From Sphingobium lignivorans (GTDB lineage: Bacteria; Pseudomonadota; Alphaproteobacteria; Sphingomonadales; Sphingomonadaceae), in NCBI RefSeq assembly GCF_014203955.1, contig NZ_JACHKA010000001.1, positions 2,573,001 to 2,637,000 of the forward strand: a stretch of DNA of 64,000 nucleotides, given 5' to 3'. The position numbers were made by a program, and so were the translations under genes. Below, piece by piece: positions 38,553 to 47,595 of the stretch. The first letter of the stretch is position 1, and each line of letters begins with the position of its first letter. The notes below the pieces were generated by a model, which was not told the DNA's origin, searched no databases, and worked only from the letters and a program-made list of their open reading frames with translations.

Positions 38553-39318
38553 TTACAGCGCGCGGGTCGGCATGCTGATGGACCGCCAGATATGCGCGGG
38601 CCGGGCTGTGATCGAAGCCAAGGCCCTCCTCCGGCTGCCGGAAATTGCGACCGATGACGTCCTCGAATTCCTCGAGTTCCACCGTCACCTCGGGATCGAA
38701 CGCATAATAGTCGTTGAGGCAGATCAGGCGGCCGGTCATGTAGTAACGATGGTCGCGGAAGCGCTCATAGGCTTCACGGACATAGGGTTCGGGGACGAAG
38801 TCGGCCCCGAAATATTTGATATAGGCTTCCGGATAGGCGTAGCCCACGGAAGGATCGGGGAAGAAGCGCAGCACCTGATGGGCGCGGATCGCCCAGCTCA
38901 CTTCCTCATCGACATAAGGCTCGACCATCGCCGCGCCCCAATAGCCGTGGTCGCCGCAGATGAAGCCCGTGACACTGATGTCATGCAGCAGGCAGGCCAG
39001 CACCACTTTCTCGTCATGGCCATTCTTCATGGCAAGACGCGCGCTCTGCATGACATGCTGGGTATTGCCGAAACGCAGGCGGAAGAAGTCCATGAGCGTC
39101 GGCTTTTCCGGCATCGGGGGAATGCGCGGGTCCGGCCCCATGAGGAACTTCTTGCCGGCCGCCAGCGCATCGAACAGGTCGTGTCCGGGGCTGGAAGGAT
39201 CATGCTCGCCCGACCGGTAGATGGCCGAGCGGATGGGCTGGCGCTGCGCCACCTTGCGCTCCAGTTCCATGCTCATTTCATGTTCGAGCGCATCGGCACG
39301 CTCGGAAAGGGAAGCCAT
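38553..39318 (-). pseudogene. HD-domain protein, C-terminus frame-shifted (probable +1 sequence error)
   Basis: Start MASLSERADALEHEM at 39318, with AGGAG on the minus strand. HD-type metal motif LACLLHDISVTGFICGDHGYW about residues 105-125. As written, the frame leaves the family after GFDHSPA and runs 170 nt antisense into the AraC gene. Removing one base at the GGG 38598-38600 gives SPAAHIWRSISMPTRAL and a TAA at 38553-38555, a 254-aa protein that ends before the AraC gene. It is probably a metal-dependent phosphohydrolase of unknown substrate. The corrected end rests on my recollection of homologues and on gene spacing. Confidence 0.75.
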
Positions 39319-39434
39319 GCCGCTCTCCTGAAAAACTGCGTTTCCCAACTCTAGCGCTCGCGGCCGGCGGAGGCCAGCCCATCACGGCCGATGAACAGCA
39401 ACATGGGGTGGGCGGGGCGCAGGCGCGCCTGTTT

Positions 39435-40688
39435 TTACAGGACTTCCTGCGCCTCGGCTTCCGCGATGCCGTCGCGCTGGCCAATCGCCGTCGTGACGGA
39501 GATGTCCATCATGACATTCCCGAGCGTGCGGAAAATGTCCGGTATCGTTTCCACGGCCAGCAGCAGCGCGAGCGGCTCCACCGGAGCGCCCAGCACGATG
39601 CAGATCGGTGCGATCGCCGTCACGAAGCTGATCTGCCCCGGCAAGCTGACCGAGCTGAGCGAGGTGAGCACGCAGACGAGGATCGCCATCGCAAGCTGTG
39701 CGGGGCCGACCGTCACGCCGAACCAGTGCGCGACATACAGCGCGACGCCGATGTTCATGGCCGGCCCCGTCGCGCGCAGCAGCGCCACTGCCATCGGCAG
39801 CACGACATCGGCCGTGGACTCATGGACGCCGAGCTGCCGGGCCTTGCGCAGCATGATCGGCAGGCACGCCAGCGAGGATTGGGTACTGATCGCCAGCGCC
39901 TGGACAGGCACGATCTCTCGCGCATAGTCCCGCAGGGCAATGCGGCCGCCCAGCACCGCCACCAGATAAGCGACCAGCGCGATGAAGATGCCGACCGACG
40001 AAAGAACGATCACATAATGGAGCACGGCGCCAAAGATCGCGGCGCCGGAGCGGGCACCGACACCGAAGGCCAGCGCGAAGACGCCGATAGGCGCGAGCCG
40101 CAGCACCCAGCCGATGACGATGATGAGCGCATCCGCCGTCGCGGCGAAGAAGCCGGTGAGCTGGCCGCGCGATGCTTCCGGCAGGCGCGTGATGGCAAAA
40201 GCGAAAGCACCGGTAAACACCAGCAGCGGCAGGATGGCGTCGCTCGCCGCAGCCGCCACCGGGTTTGTGGGCACGATGGTGGTCAGGAACTCGCCGAAGG
40301 GTGGCACGGCGGCCACCTCGACCCCACTGCCGAGCGCCGCCTTCAGGGCATCGGCCGATCCGGCGGGCATCGGCCAGAGCTGGATCAGGAGAGGCGTCAG
40401 GAAGGCCCCTATGGTGCCGGAGATCGCCATGGCCGCGAGGATCCACCCGAGCGCCAGCCCCGCGATGCGTCCCGCCCGCGCCGCCCGCGCCGCCTGCGCC
40501 ACGCCCGTGATGAGCAGGGAAACGACGAGAGGGACGACCGTCATGCGCAAACCGTTCAGCCACAGGCTCCCCACGGGATCGGTCACTGCGGTGATGCCGG
40601 ACGCCAGACCCGTGGCATAGGCATCCCCCAATAGCCCGAGGACAAGGCCCAGGATCAGGGCAATGAGGATGAACCCGGCATTGGACAT
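39435..40688 (-). CDS. Dicarboxylate/amino acid:cation symporter (DAACS family)
   Basis: 417 aa inner-membrane protein with about eight hydrophobic segments and the re-entrant loop region of glutamate/dicarboxylate symporters (STQSSLACLPIML, about residues 275-287, and the later TSLSSVSLPGQISFV). It would take up a dicarboxylate or acidic amino acid with Na+ or H+. Start MSNAGFILIALILGL at 40688; an in-frame start 13 codons upstream is possible. It stands alone, 116 nt downstream of the HD gene start. Confidence 0.9.
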   Translation of the reverse strand: MSNAGFILIALILGLVLGLLGDAYATGLASGITAVTDPVGSLWLNGLRMTVVPLVVSLLITGVAQAARAARAGRIAGLALGWILAAMAISGTIGAFLTPLLIQLWPMPAGSADALKAALGSGVEVAAVPPFGEFLTTIVPTNPVAAAASDAILPLLVFTGAFAFAITRLPEASRGQLTGFFAATADALIIVIGWVLRLAPIGVFALAFGVGARSGAAIFGAVLHYVIVLSSVGIFIALVAYLVAVLGGRIALRDYAREIVPVQALAISTQSSLACLPIMLRKARQLGVHESTADVVLPMAVALLRATGPAMNIGVALYVAHWFGVTVGPAQLAMAILVCVLTSLSSVSLPGQISFVTAIAPICIVLGAPVEPLALLLAVETIPDIFRTLGNVMMDISVTTAIGQRDGIAEAEAQEVL

Positions 40689-41191
40689 GCAGCAGAGCCT
40701 CGCGATCAGACGGCTCTCGCCGCTCACAGAAAAACGCGCCCCTGCGCGACGATACCGCGTCCGGGCCCGCTTTCAGTATCGGAAATCCGGAAAGGAGCAA
40801 TGCCCCGCTGCCTTCAGCGGTTCCATGACGTCCCGGCGGCCGCTTTCCCCTGTCCTACACCCCCTCTGTCATGGCAGCCTTGCCGAATAGCTCTTCCTGC
40901 CGACGGGAGGAGCAGAGCACGGCTCTTTCTTATTGAAGCGTTCCAACGTCCGGTCAGCCTGCGCAGGCTTGCCGGGGCGGGGTCTGGCGCCCGCCGCATC
41001 AGACCCGCCGCAAAGTTCAGGGAAGCGGAAGATGAGGCCGACGTGTCCTCATCTTTGTCAACTTCCAGACCGCTGTGCGGTGTTGGAGCGTCATCGTCAG
41101 TCACGCGTGGAGCGGTCGCGCAATCCGCGGCCGCCATCCCATCCTGATGGGTGCCAGTCCCGCGACGACCTCGCGAATCGGCCTGCGGCGC
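40689..41191. other. Long gap without a recognisable gene
   Basis: About 500 nt between the start of the symporter gene and the stop of the ArsR gene. Frames of about 100 codons exist on both strands but show low-complexity, arginine- or serine-rich translations with no domain. No tRNA, repeat or strong terminator was seen; an imperfect hairpin lies near 40890-40920. The symporter promoter should be in the first 150 nt. Confidence 0.5.
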
Positions 41192-41551
41192 CTATCCCGC
41201 GCTGCCTGCCGGGGGACTCTCCCCGCCATTCGAGTCCATGCCGCCCGCGAACCTGTCGCACAGGAATATCATCAGGGCTTCCACATGCGGGTTGGCAAGC
41301 CGATAGTAGATCGTCTGCGCTTCTCGCCGGGTCTGGAGGATGCCTCCCTCGCGCATCTTGGCCAGGTGCTGGGAGACACTGGATTGGGAAAGGCTGCACA
41401 GGCCCACCAGTTCGCCGACGGATGCCTCGCCCTCGCGCAACCGGCAAAGCAGCAGCAGCCGTTGCTCGTTGGCGACCAGCTTGAGCAGGCCGGCGACTTC
41501 CGTCGCCCGCTCGCAGAGCTGGCCCATCGCCATGTGGGACATCATCATCAT
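41192..41551 (-). CDS. ArsR-family repressor, BigR/SqrR/YgaV-like
   Basis: 119 aa winged-helix repressor. Recognition helix region SLSQSSVSQHLAKMREGGIL and wing RREAQTIYYRLA. Cysteines: C13, C36 (LLLLC), C52, C98 (FLCDRF). C36 matches the first sensing cysteine of the BigR/SqrR/YgaV persulfide sensors; C98 lies four residues, one helical turn, before the usual second one. It is likely a sulfide/persulfide-responsive repressor of this divergon. Four in-frame ATGs open the gene; the first (41551) overlaps the RND stop (ATGA). It is the last gene of the rhodanese-adaptor-pump-regulator operon. Confidence 0.88.
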   Translation of the reverse strand: MMMMSHMAMGQLCERATEVAGLLKLVANEQRLLLLCRLREGEASVGELVGLCSLSQSSVSQHLAKMREGGILQTRREAQTIYYRLANPHVEALMIFLCDRFAGGMDSNGGESPPAGSAG

Positions 41552-44500
41552 TCGGTCGCGGGCCTCCCGTCATCCCTGAGCACGATATAGATGGCCGGAA
41601 TAACCAGCACGGTCAGCAGCGTCGAGGAGGCAAGGCCGAACAGAAGCGAAATCGCGAGACCCTGAAAGATCGGATCGGTGAGGATCACCGCCGCACCGAT
41701 CATCGCAGCCGCCGCCGTCAGCACGATCGGCTTGAAGCGGATGGTGCCCGCCTCCAGCAACACGGCGCGAAGCGGCTTGTCCGGCGCGGCGGTGTGGCGG
41801 ATGAAATCGACGAGCAGGATCGAATTGCGCACGATGATGCCGGCGAGCGCGATGAAGCCGATCATCGAGGTGGCCGTGAAGGGTGCGCCAAACAGCATAT
41901 GGCCGATGACGATGCCCACCAGCGTCAGCGGCACGGGCGTGAGAATGACCAGCGGCAGCTTGAAGTTACGGAACTGGGCGACCACCAGAATGTAGATGCC
42001 GAGCAGCGCGACCATGAATGCGGCGCCCATGTCGCGGAACGTCACCCAGGTGATTTCCCACTCACCATCCCACAACAGGCTGGGCTTCGATTCATCCTGC
42101 GGCTGACCGTTGAGACGTATCTCCGGCTTCACCAGCCCCTTGCCTGCCCAATCATAGGCCTCCACGGCACGATTGACTTCGATCATGCCATAGATCGGCG
42201 CTTCATAGGCGCCGGCAAGCTCGGCCGTCACCATGTCGGCGAAGCGCCCGTCCCGGCGGAAGATCGCGCGGCTGCCCTGTTCCATCCGCGCATCCGCCAC
42301 GGCGCCCAGATCGATGAGCTGGCCGCCGGGCCCCTGCGCCACCGGGGTTTCGGCAAGGCCCTGCGTCCAGCTGCGGTCCTTCTGTTCCAGTGCGATGGTG
42401 ATGGGGAGCGGCGTGCGCCCGTCACCGCGCGGCGCGTAACCGATGGTCTGACTGCCCATCAGCATGCCGACACTGTCCGCCACCTGCCGCTCGGAAAGGC
42501 CATAATAGTCGATCCGGTCGCGTTTGAACTCCAGCCTCAGCCGGGGCCGCTCGGTTCCAAAGCTGTTGTCCACGTCGACGATGAAGGGCACGGACCGGAA
42601 GATTGCTTCCAGTTCCGTCGCCGTCTTCTGGCGAGTCGCGGCGTCAGGGCCATAGACCTCTGCCAGCAGCGTGGCGAGCACGGGCGGCCCGGGCGGCGTC
42701 TCGACCACCTTGACCGAAGCGCCCGCCGGCAGCCCGAGGACCCTCAACCGCTCGCGCAGGTCCAGCGCGATGTCATGGCTGGACCGATCACGATCCCCCT
42801 TGGGCAGCAGCGTGACCATGACATCGCCCATCTCGGGCTGTGCGCGCAGGAAATAATGGCGCACGAGTCCGTTGAAGTTGAACGGCGCGGAGGTGCCGAC
42901 ATAGGCTTCCATCGCCGTCGCTTCCGGCAGCGCGCGCACGACCGCGGCGACATCCTCCAGCACCCTGCCGGTCCCTTCCAGCGACGTGCCTTCGGGCATG
43001 TCGACGATCACCTGCACTTCCGACTTGTTGTCGAAGGGGAGCAGCTTCACGGTCACGGCCTTGAAATAGAACATCGAGCAGGCAACCAGCGTGGCGATGC
43101 CGACGCCGATGAGGAAGCGCCAGGCGGATTTGCGGCTGTCGATCACCCGATGCGCGACCCTGGCGTAGATCTGGCCAAGCCGCCCGCCGCTTTCATCATG
43201 GCCATGTCCGGCGGCCAGCGTCTTGCGGGCGAAGCGGATCATCAGCCATGGCGCGATCACCACCGCCACGAAGAAGGAGAAGATCATCGCCGCCGAGGCA
43301 TTGACCGGAATCGGCGCCATATAAGGGCCCATCAGCCCGGAAACGAACAGCATGGGCAGCAGCGCCGCGACCACGGTAAGCGTTGCCACCACCGTGGGGT
43401 TGCCCACTTCCGCCACCGCCTCGATCGCGCCCTGCGTCCGCGTGCGCCCGTCATTCATGGCCCAGTGGCGGGCAATGTTCTCGATCATGACGATCGCGTC
43501 GTCGACAAGGATGCCGATGGAGAAGATCAGCGCGAACAGGCTGACGCGATTGATCGTGTAGCCCATCAGGTTCGAGGCAAACATCGTGAGCAGGATCGTG
43601 GTGGGAATGACCACCGCCGTCACGGCCGCTTCCCGCCAGCCGATGGCAAAGCCGATCAGCGCGACGATGGAGACTGTCGCGAGGCCGAGATGGAACAGCA
43701 GTTCGTTCGCCTTCTCGTTCGCCGTCTCGCCGTAATTGCGCGTGACCGAGACCTCCACGCTCTGCGGCAGCAGCGTACCGCGCAGGCTCTCGACGCGCTC
43801 CAGGATCGCATCGGAGACCACGACCGCGTTGGCCCCCGCCCGCTTGGCGATGGCAAGGCTGACTGCCGGGGCGGAGTGCCATGCCTCGCCCGTCTTCGCC
43901 CAGCGCCAAGCGCGCGCCTGATCCTCTCGCGGTCCCTGCGTCACTTGCGCCACATCGCGCAGATAGACCGGTGCGCCGGAGGCCGCGCGCACGGTGAGCA
44001 GGCCGACTTGCTGCGCCGAGGAGAGCGTGCGCCCGGCCGTCACCGTCACGGCCTTGCCTTCCTCCCGCACCGTGCCCAGCGGGAAGCTGCGGTTCGCCTG
44101 TGAAGCCGCTTCGATCAGGCTGCCGAGCGGCACACCATATTGGCGCAGCTTCGCGGGATCGGGCGCGATGCGGATTTCCTCCGGACGACCGCCCACGATG
44201 AAGGTCAGCCCCACATCGTCCACTTTCGCGATCTCCGTCCTCAGGCGGGCGGCAAGTTCATAGAGGCTGGCGTCCGTCCACTGGCCCGCGGCATCCGGAC
44301 GCGGGGTGAGCGTCAGCACGACGGCCGGCACGTCATTGATTCCGCGCACGGTCACTTTGGGATCCGGCACGCCGACCGGCTTGCGATCCCAGTTCGCCCG
44401 GAGCTTCTCCTCGATGCGAATGGCCGCATCCTCCGGGTCCGATCCGACCAGGAAGCGCGCGGTCACCATCACGCCGTCGTCCTGCGCCTGGGTGTAGACA

Positions 44501-44751
44501 TGCTCCACGCCGTCCACGCTCTTGACGATCGTCTCCAGCGGAATGCCGACCAGCTCGGTGGCGTCCGCCGCACTCAGGCCCGGCGCCATCACCTGAATGT
44601 CGACCATCGGCACGCTGATCTGCGGCTCCTCCTCGCGGGGGATGGAGAAGAGAGCCAGCAGACCAACGGCCAACGCCGCAAGCAGGAACAGCGGCGTCAG
44701 AGGAGAATCGATCGTGGCGCGCGTGAGACGCCCGGAGATGCCAAGTTTCAT
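41548..44751 (-). CDS. RND efflux pump inner-membrane permease
   Basis: 1067 aa, AcrB-like architecture of 12 membrane segments and two large periplasmic loops. The paired aspartates of TM4 (SIGILVDDAIVMIENIARH) match drug-type (HAE-1) proton relays rather than a pure metal type. N-terminus DSPLTPLFLLAALAVGLLAL with FSIPREEEPQISVP. Substrate is unknown; the setting suggests a sulfur, thiol or metal-related compound. The start shares one base with the adaptor stop (TGATG). Confidence 0.95.
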   Translation of the reverse strand: MKLGISGRLTRATIDSPLTPLFLLAALAVGLLALFSIPREEEPQISVPMVDIQVMAPGLSAADATELVGIPLETIVKSVDGVEHVYTQAQDDGVMVTARFLVGSDPEDAAIRIEEKLRANWDRKPVGVPDPKVTVRGINDVPAVVLTLTPRPDAAGQWTDASLYELAARLRTEIAKVDDVGLTFIVGGRPEEIRIAPDPAKLRQYGVPLGSLIEAASQANRSFPLGTVREEGKAVTVTAGRTLSSAQQVGLLTVRAASGAPVYLRDVAQVTQGPREDQARAWRWAKTGEAWHSAPAVSLAIAKRAGANAVVVSDAILERVESLRGTLLPQSVEVSVTRNYGETANEKANELLFHLGLATVSIVALIGFAIGWREAAVTAVVIPTTILLTMFASNLMGYTINRVSLFALIFSIGILVDDAIVMIENIARHWAMNDGRTRTQGAIEAVAEVGNPTVVATLTVVAALLPMLFVSGLMGPYMAPIPVNASAAMIFSFFVAVVIAPWLMIRFARKTLAAGHGHDESGGRLGQIYARVAHRVIDSRKSAWRFLIGVGIATLVACSMFYFKAVTVKLLPFDNKSEVQVIVDMPEGTSLEGTGRVLEDVAAVVRALPEATAMEAYVGTSAPFNFNGLVRHYFLRAQPEMGDVMVTLLPKGDRDRSSHDIALDLRERLRVLGLPAGASVKVVETPPGPPVLATLLAEVYGPDAATRQKTATELEAIFRSVPFIVDVDNSFGTERPRLRLEFKRDRIDYYGLSERQVADSVGMLMGSQTIGYAPRGDGRTPLPITIALEQKDRSWTQGLAETPVAQGPGGQLIDLGAVADARMEQGSRAIFRRDGRFADMVTAELAGAYEAPIYGMIEVNRAVEAYDWAGKGLVKPEIRLNGQPQDESKPSLLWDGEWEITWVTFRDMGAAFMVALLGIYILVVAQFRNFKLPLVILTPVPLTLVGIVIGHMLFGAPFTATSMIGFIALAGIIVRNSILLVDFIRHTAAPDKPLRAVLLEAGTIRFKPIVLTAAAAMIGAAVILTDPIFQGLAISLLFGLASSTLLTVLVIPAIYIVLRDDGRPATE

Positions 44752-45819
44752 CAGTTCGGCACCTTGTCGGCAGTCTGGGGACTCGCGGGCCCGGCACCTG
44801 CCGCCTGCGGCGCGAACAGCGTGTCGCCGAGCGCGACACCGCTCAGAATCTCGACCTTCCCGGCCTCGGCAGTTGGCGCGATCTGGACCGGGACCATGCT
44901 CAGCCTTTTGTCTGCCGTGACGACCTGCACCTGATCGATGCCATAGCGCGTGGTGACGAAGCGTTTCGGCACGACCAGCGCGCTGCGCCGCCCAACGGCA
45001 ACCGACGCACCGACGCGGCGCCCGACGAGATCAGCTGCAAGGCCGGGCAATGTCGCATCGACACGCACCTGGCCGCCCGTCACGGCGGGATAGACCTGCA
45101 CGACCCGGCCTTCGCGCGAACCTTCCGGCATGTCGCTTGCATCCACCAGCACCGGCGCGCCGATTCGCACCTGCGGGGCGACAGTCTCGGGCAGCATCAG
45201 CCGCAGGATCGGTGGTCCGGCGGTCACCGTGGCGATCGACATGCCCGGCGCGACCACGGAACCGGCGGGAATGTCCGCACGCAGCACCTGTCCCGTTGCG
45301 GGGGCCAGCACCGCGCCCTGGCCGGCCACGCTGGCGCTGGCGCCCTGCTGCGCCCGGGTCGCGGCGACCTGCGCATTGGCGGCGCGCGCCATGGCTACTG
45401 CCTGATCGAGGCGAGCCTTGGCATAGACGCCGTTGTCATAAAGGTCGCGTATGCGCGCGAGATCGGCATTGGCGCGCGCCGCTTCCGCCTGCGCGGGCCG
45501 CGACCTGCGCGCCATAAGCCGACGTCTCGTAACCCAGACGCGCATCCACGATCATGCCGATGCGCTGCCCTTTGCGCACCATGTCGCCGGCACGAACGGA
45601 GAGGCTCGTGAGCGTGCCGGGAATGCGGGCAAGCGCTTCCGCCTGATCGCGGGTCGCGATTTCCGCGCCGATCGCTTTCAGGTCGGCAATTTCGGTTGGC
45701 ACCAGCCGCAGTGTCTCCCCGGCAGGCAACGCGGCGGCCGCCGCCGGATCGCGCGCCTGTTCGCCGCCACAGGCCGACAGCGTGAGTGCCGCCCCTGCCA
45801 GCCAGAGCCACTTCGCCAT
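44751..45819 (-). pseudogene. RND periplasmic adaptor lipoprotein, frame-shifted (probable +1 sequence error)
   Basis: Two overlapping frames together encode one adaptor of about 355 aa. The N-terminal frame (start 45819) has lipobox LSAC (MAKWLWLAGAALTLSACGG) and the biotinyl-lipoyl half GTLTSLSVRAGDMVRKGQ. The C-terminal frame (to 44751) has the alpha-hairpin NADLARIRDLYDNGVYAKA, the second lipoyl half, and the beta-barrel/MP domains. Removing one base from GGG 45495-45497 gives AQVAAAQAEAARANADLARI with no break. It links the RND pump to the outer-membrane TolC-type protein at 47796. The operon position between rhodanese and pump argues that the gene is functional. Confidence 0.88.
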
Positions 45820-45849
45820 GATCCGCCCTCCTCGCTCGCGCCCGTTTGC

Positions 45850-46188
45850 TCAATCCTGAACCACCGGGAAGCCGGCCGCCTTCCATGCGCCGATGCCCCC
45901 GGCGAGATGCGTGTCGATGGACGCCTGCGCCTGCGCGCAACGTTCCAGCGCCATGCCGGACCGCTTGCCGCCAGCACATTGCAGCACAACCGTGCGGCCC
46001 TGAGCATCCGGAATCTTACGAGGTGAAAAATCGGAGAGCGGCAGGTTTAATGCGCCCGGGATGTGGCCGGATGCGAACTCGTCGGCTTCACGGACGTCGA
46101 CCAGCAGAACCGACCCGTCCCGCAGCATGGCGTCAAGCTCCTGAGGGTCGATTTCCCGATGAGCCTTGCCTTTTCCGAATCCGAACAT
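45850..46188 (-). CDS. Single-domain rhodanese (sulfurtransferase)
   Basis: 112 aa. Rhodanese fold with active-site C71 in the loop CAGGKR and the LLVDVREADEFASGHIPGA start of the domain. It would carry persulfide sulfur and pass it to an acceptor. The start at 46188 (MFGFGKGK) is set by AAGGAGG 6 nt upstream. It is the first gene of the minus-strand operon, divergent from the sulfide:quinone oxidoreductase across an 86-nt A/T-rich region. Confidence 0.94.
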   Translation of the reverse strand: MFGFGKGKAHREIDPQELDAMLRDGSVLLVDVREADEFASGHIPGALNLPLSDFSPRKIPDAQGRTVVLQCAGGKRSGMALERCAQAQASIDTHLAGGIGAWKAAGFPVVQD

Positions 46189-46274
46189 GATTGCCTCCTT
46201 CAATTTGTTGATTGCATATATCGCATAATCATTATATTAGTCAATGTCGATTGACGCGACGGAAGGGTGATCCG
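46189..46274. promoter_or_regulatory. A/T-rich divergent control region with inverted repeats
   Basis: 86 nt between the rhodanese and SQR starts, strikingly A/T-rich for this genome. It contains two perfect inverted repeats: ATAAT-C-ATTAT (46225-46235) and GTCAAT-gtcg-ATTGAC (46240-46255). BigR-type repressors are known to bind A/T-rich palindromes in such positions, so these are candidate operators for the ArsR protein at 41192-41551. Which repeat is bound is not known. Confidence 0.65.
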
Positions 46275-47555
46275 ATGGGCAAACCAAAGATAGTAGTGCT
46301 GGGGGCCGGCCTCGGCGGAACAATCGCCGCTTATGAGATCAAGGCCGCAGTGCGCGACAAGGCGGATGTTCTCACCATATCCGGCTCAGAAACATACAGT
46401 TTCGTGCCGTCAAACCCTTGGGTTGCCGTGCGATGGCGCGAGCCCGAAGCGATTCAGGTCCATTTGCCGCCCGTCTTCCATAAGAAAAAGATCGACTTCA
46501 CGGCAGTCGGTGCGAAGCGGCTGGATGCCGCCGGCAAGCAGATCGAGCTCAACGACGGGAGCACCATCGATTACGACTATTTCGTAATTGCAACCGGTCC
46601 CGACCTCGCATTCGACGAGATCGAAGGTCTGGGGCCCCATGGCGGCCACACCGTGTCCATATGCCAGACATCTCATGCGACAAGCGCGGCCGACGCCTTC
46701 GATCGCTTCACGCAATCGCCCGGCCCCATCGTGGTCGGCGCGGTGCAGGGCGCGTCTTGCTTCGGCCCCGCCTACGAGTTCGCGCTCATTCTCGACACGG
46801 AGCTGCGCCGCCGCAAGATCCGCGACAAGGTGCCCATGACCTTCGTGACGTCCGAGCCCTATATCGGGCATCTCGGCCTTGACGGCGTGGGCGATACGAA
46901 GTCGCTGCTCGAAAGCGAACTGCGCGACCGGCATATCAAGTGGGTCACCAATGCCCGCGTCACCAAGGTGGACCCGGATGTCATGCATGTCGAGGAAATC
47001 GGCGAAGACGGGGCCGTCAGGAAGACACATGATCTGCCTTTCGGCTTTTCGATGATGCTGCCCGCCTTCCGTGGCGTCCCCGCCGTGCGGGGCATCGAGG
47101 GCCTCACCAATCCGCGTGGGTTCATCATCGTGGACAAGCAGCAGCGCAACCCGACATTCCCCGAGATCTTTGCGCTCGGCGTCTGCGTGGCCATTCCGCC
47201 GACGGGCCCGACGCCCGTGCCGGTGGGCGTCCCCAAGACCGGTTTCATGATCGAAAGTATGGTGACCGCCATTGCCGCCAATCTCGCCGCGATCCTGGAG
47301 GGCCGCGAACCGACGGCCGAAGCGACATGGAACGCGGTTTGCCTCGCCGATTTCGGGGATGGCGGCGTGGCCTTCGTCGCGCAGCCGCAGATTCCGCCCC
47401 GGAATGTCAACTGGTCCTCCAGCGGGAAATGGGTCCACCTCGCCAAGATCGGCTTCGAGAAATATTTTCTGCGCAAGGTCCGCAAGGGCGAGAGCGAGCC
47501 CTTCTACGAGAAGCTGGCGCTGCATGTGATGGGTATCCGCAAGCTGCGCCTGTGA
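46275..47555 (+). CDS. sqr: Sulfide:quinone oxidoreductase
   Basis: 426 aa flavoprotein. FAD motif VLGAGLGGTIAAYE (8-21), and cysteines C130 (VSICQTS), C162 (GASCFGPAYEF) and C356 (NAVCLADF), whose spacing matches the three redox cysteines of characterised SQRs. C304 (LGVCVAIPP) is extra. It oxidises sulfide, passes electrons to quinone at the membrane and makes persulfide or polysulfide. The start at 46275 has GGAAGGG about 8 nt upstream. It is the first gene of the plus-strand arm, followed after 40 nt by the YgaP-like membrane protein. Confidence 0.93.
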   Translation: MGKPKIVVLGAGLGGTIAAYEIKAAVRDKADVLTISGSETYSFVPSNPWVAVRWREPEAIQVHLPPVFHKKKIDFTAVGAKRLDAAGKQIELNDGSTIDYDYFVIATGPDLAFDEIEGLGPHGGHTVSICQTSHATSAADAFDRFTQSPGPIVVGAVQGASCFGPAYEFALILDTELRRRKIRDKVPMTFVTSEPYIGHLGLDGVGDTKSLLESELRDRHIKWVTNARVTKVDPDVMHVEEIGEDGAVRKTHDLPFGFSMMLPAFRGVPAVRGIEGLTNPRGFIIVDKQQRNPTFPEIFALGVCVAIPPTGPTPVPVGVPKTGFMIESMVTAIAANLAAILEGREPTAEATWNAVCLADFGDGGVAFVAQPQIPPRNVNWSSSGKWVHLAKIGFEKYFLRKVRKGESEPFYEKLALHVMGIRKLRL

Positions 47556-47595
47556 CGCCCGGTCTGTTTTCCCAGTCTTTCAAGGAGATCATGTC

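Noticed and set aside
41794..44103. 769-codon plus-strand frame
   Set aside because: Antisense shadow of the RND permease; histidine/arginine-rich without domains.
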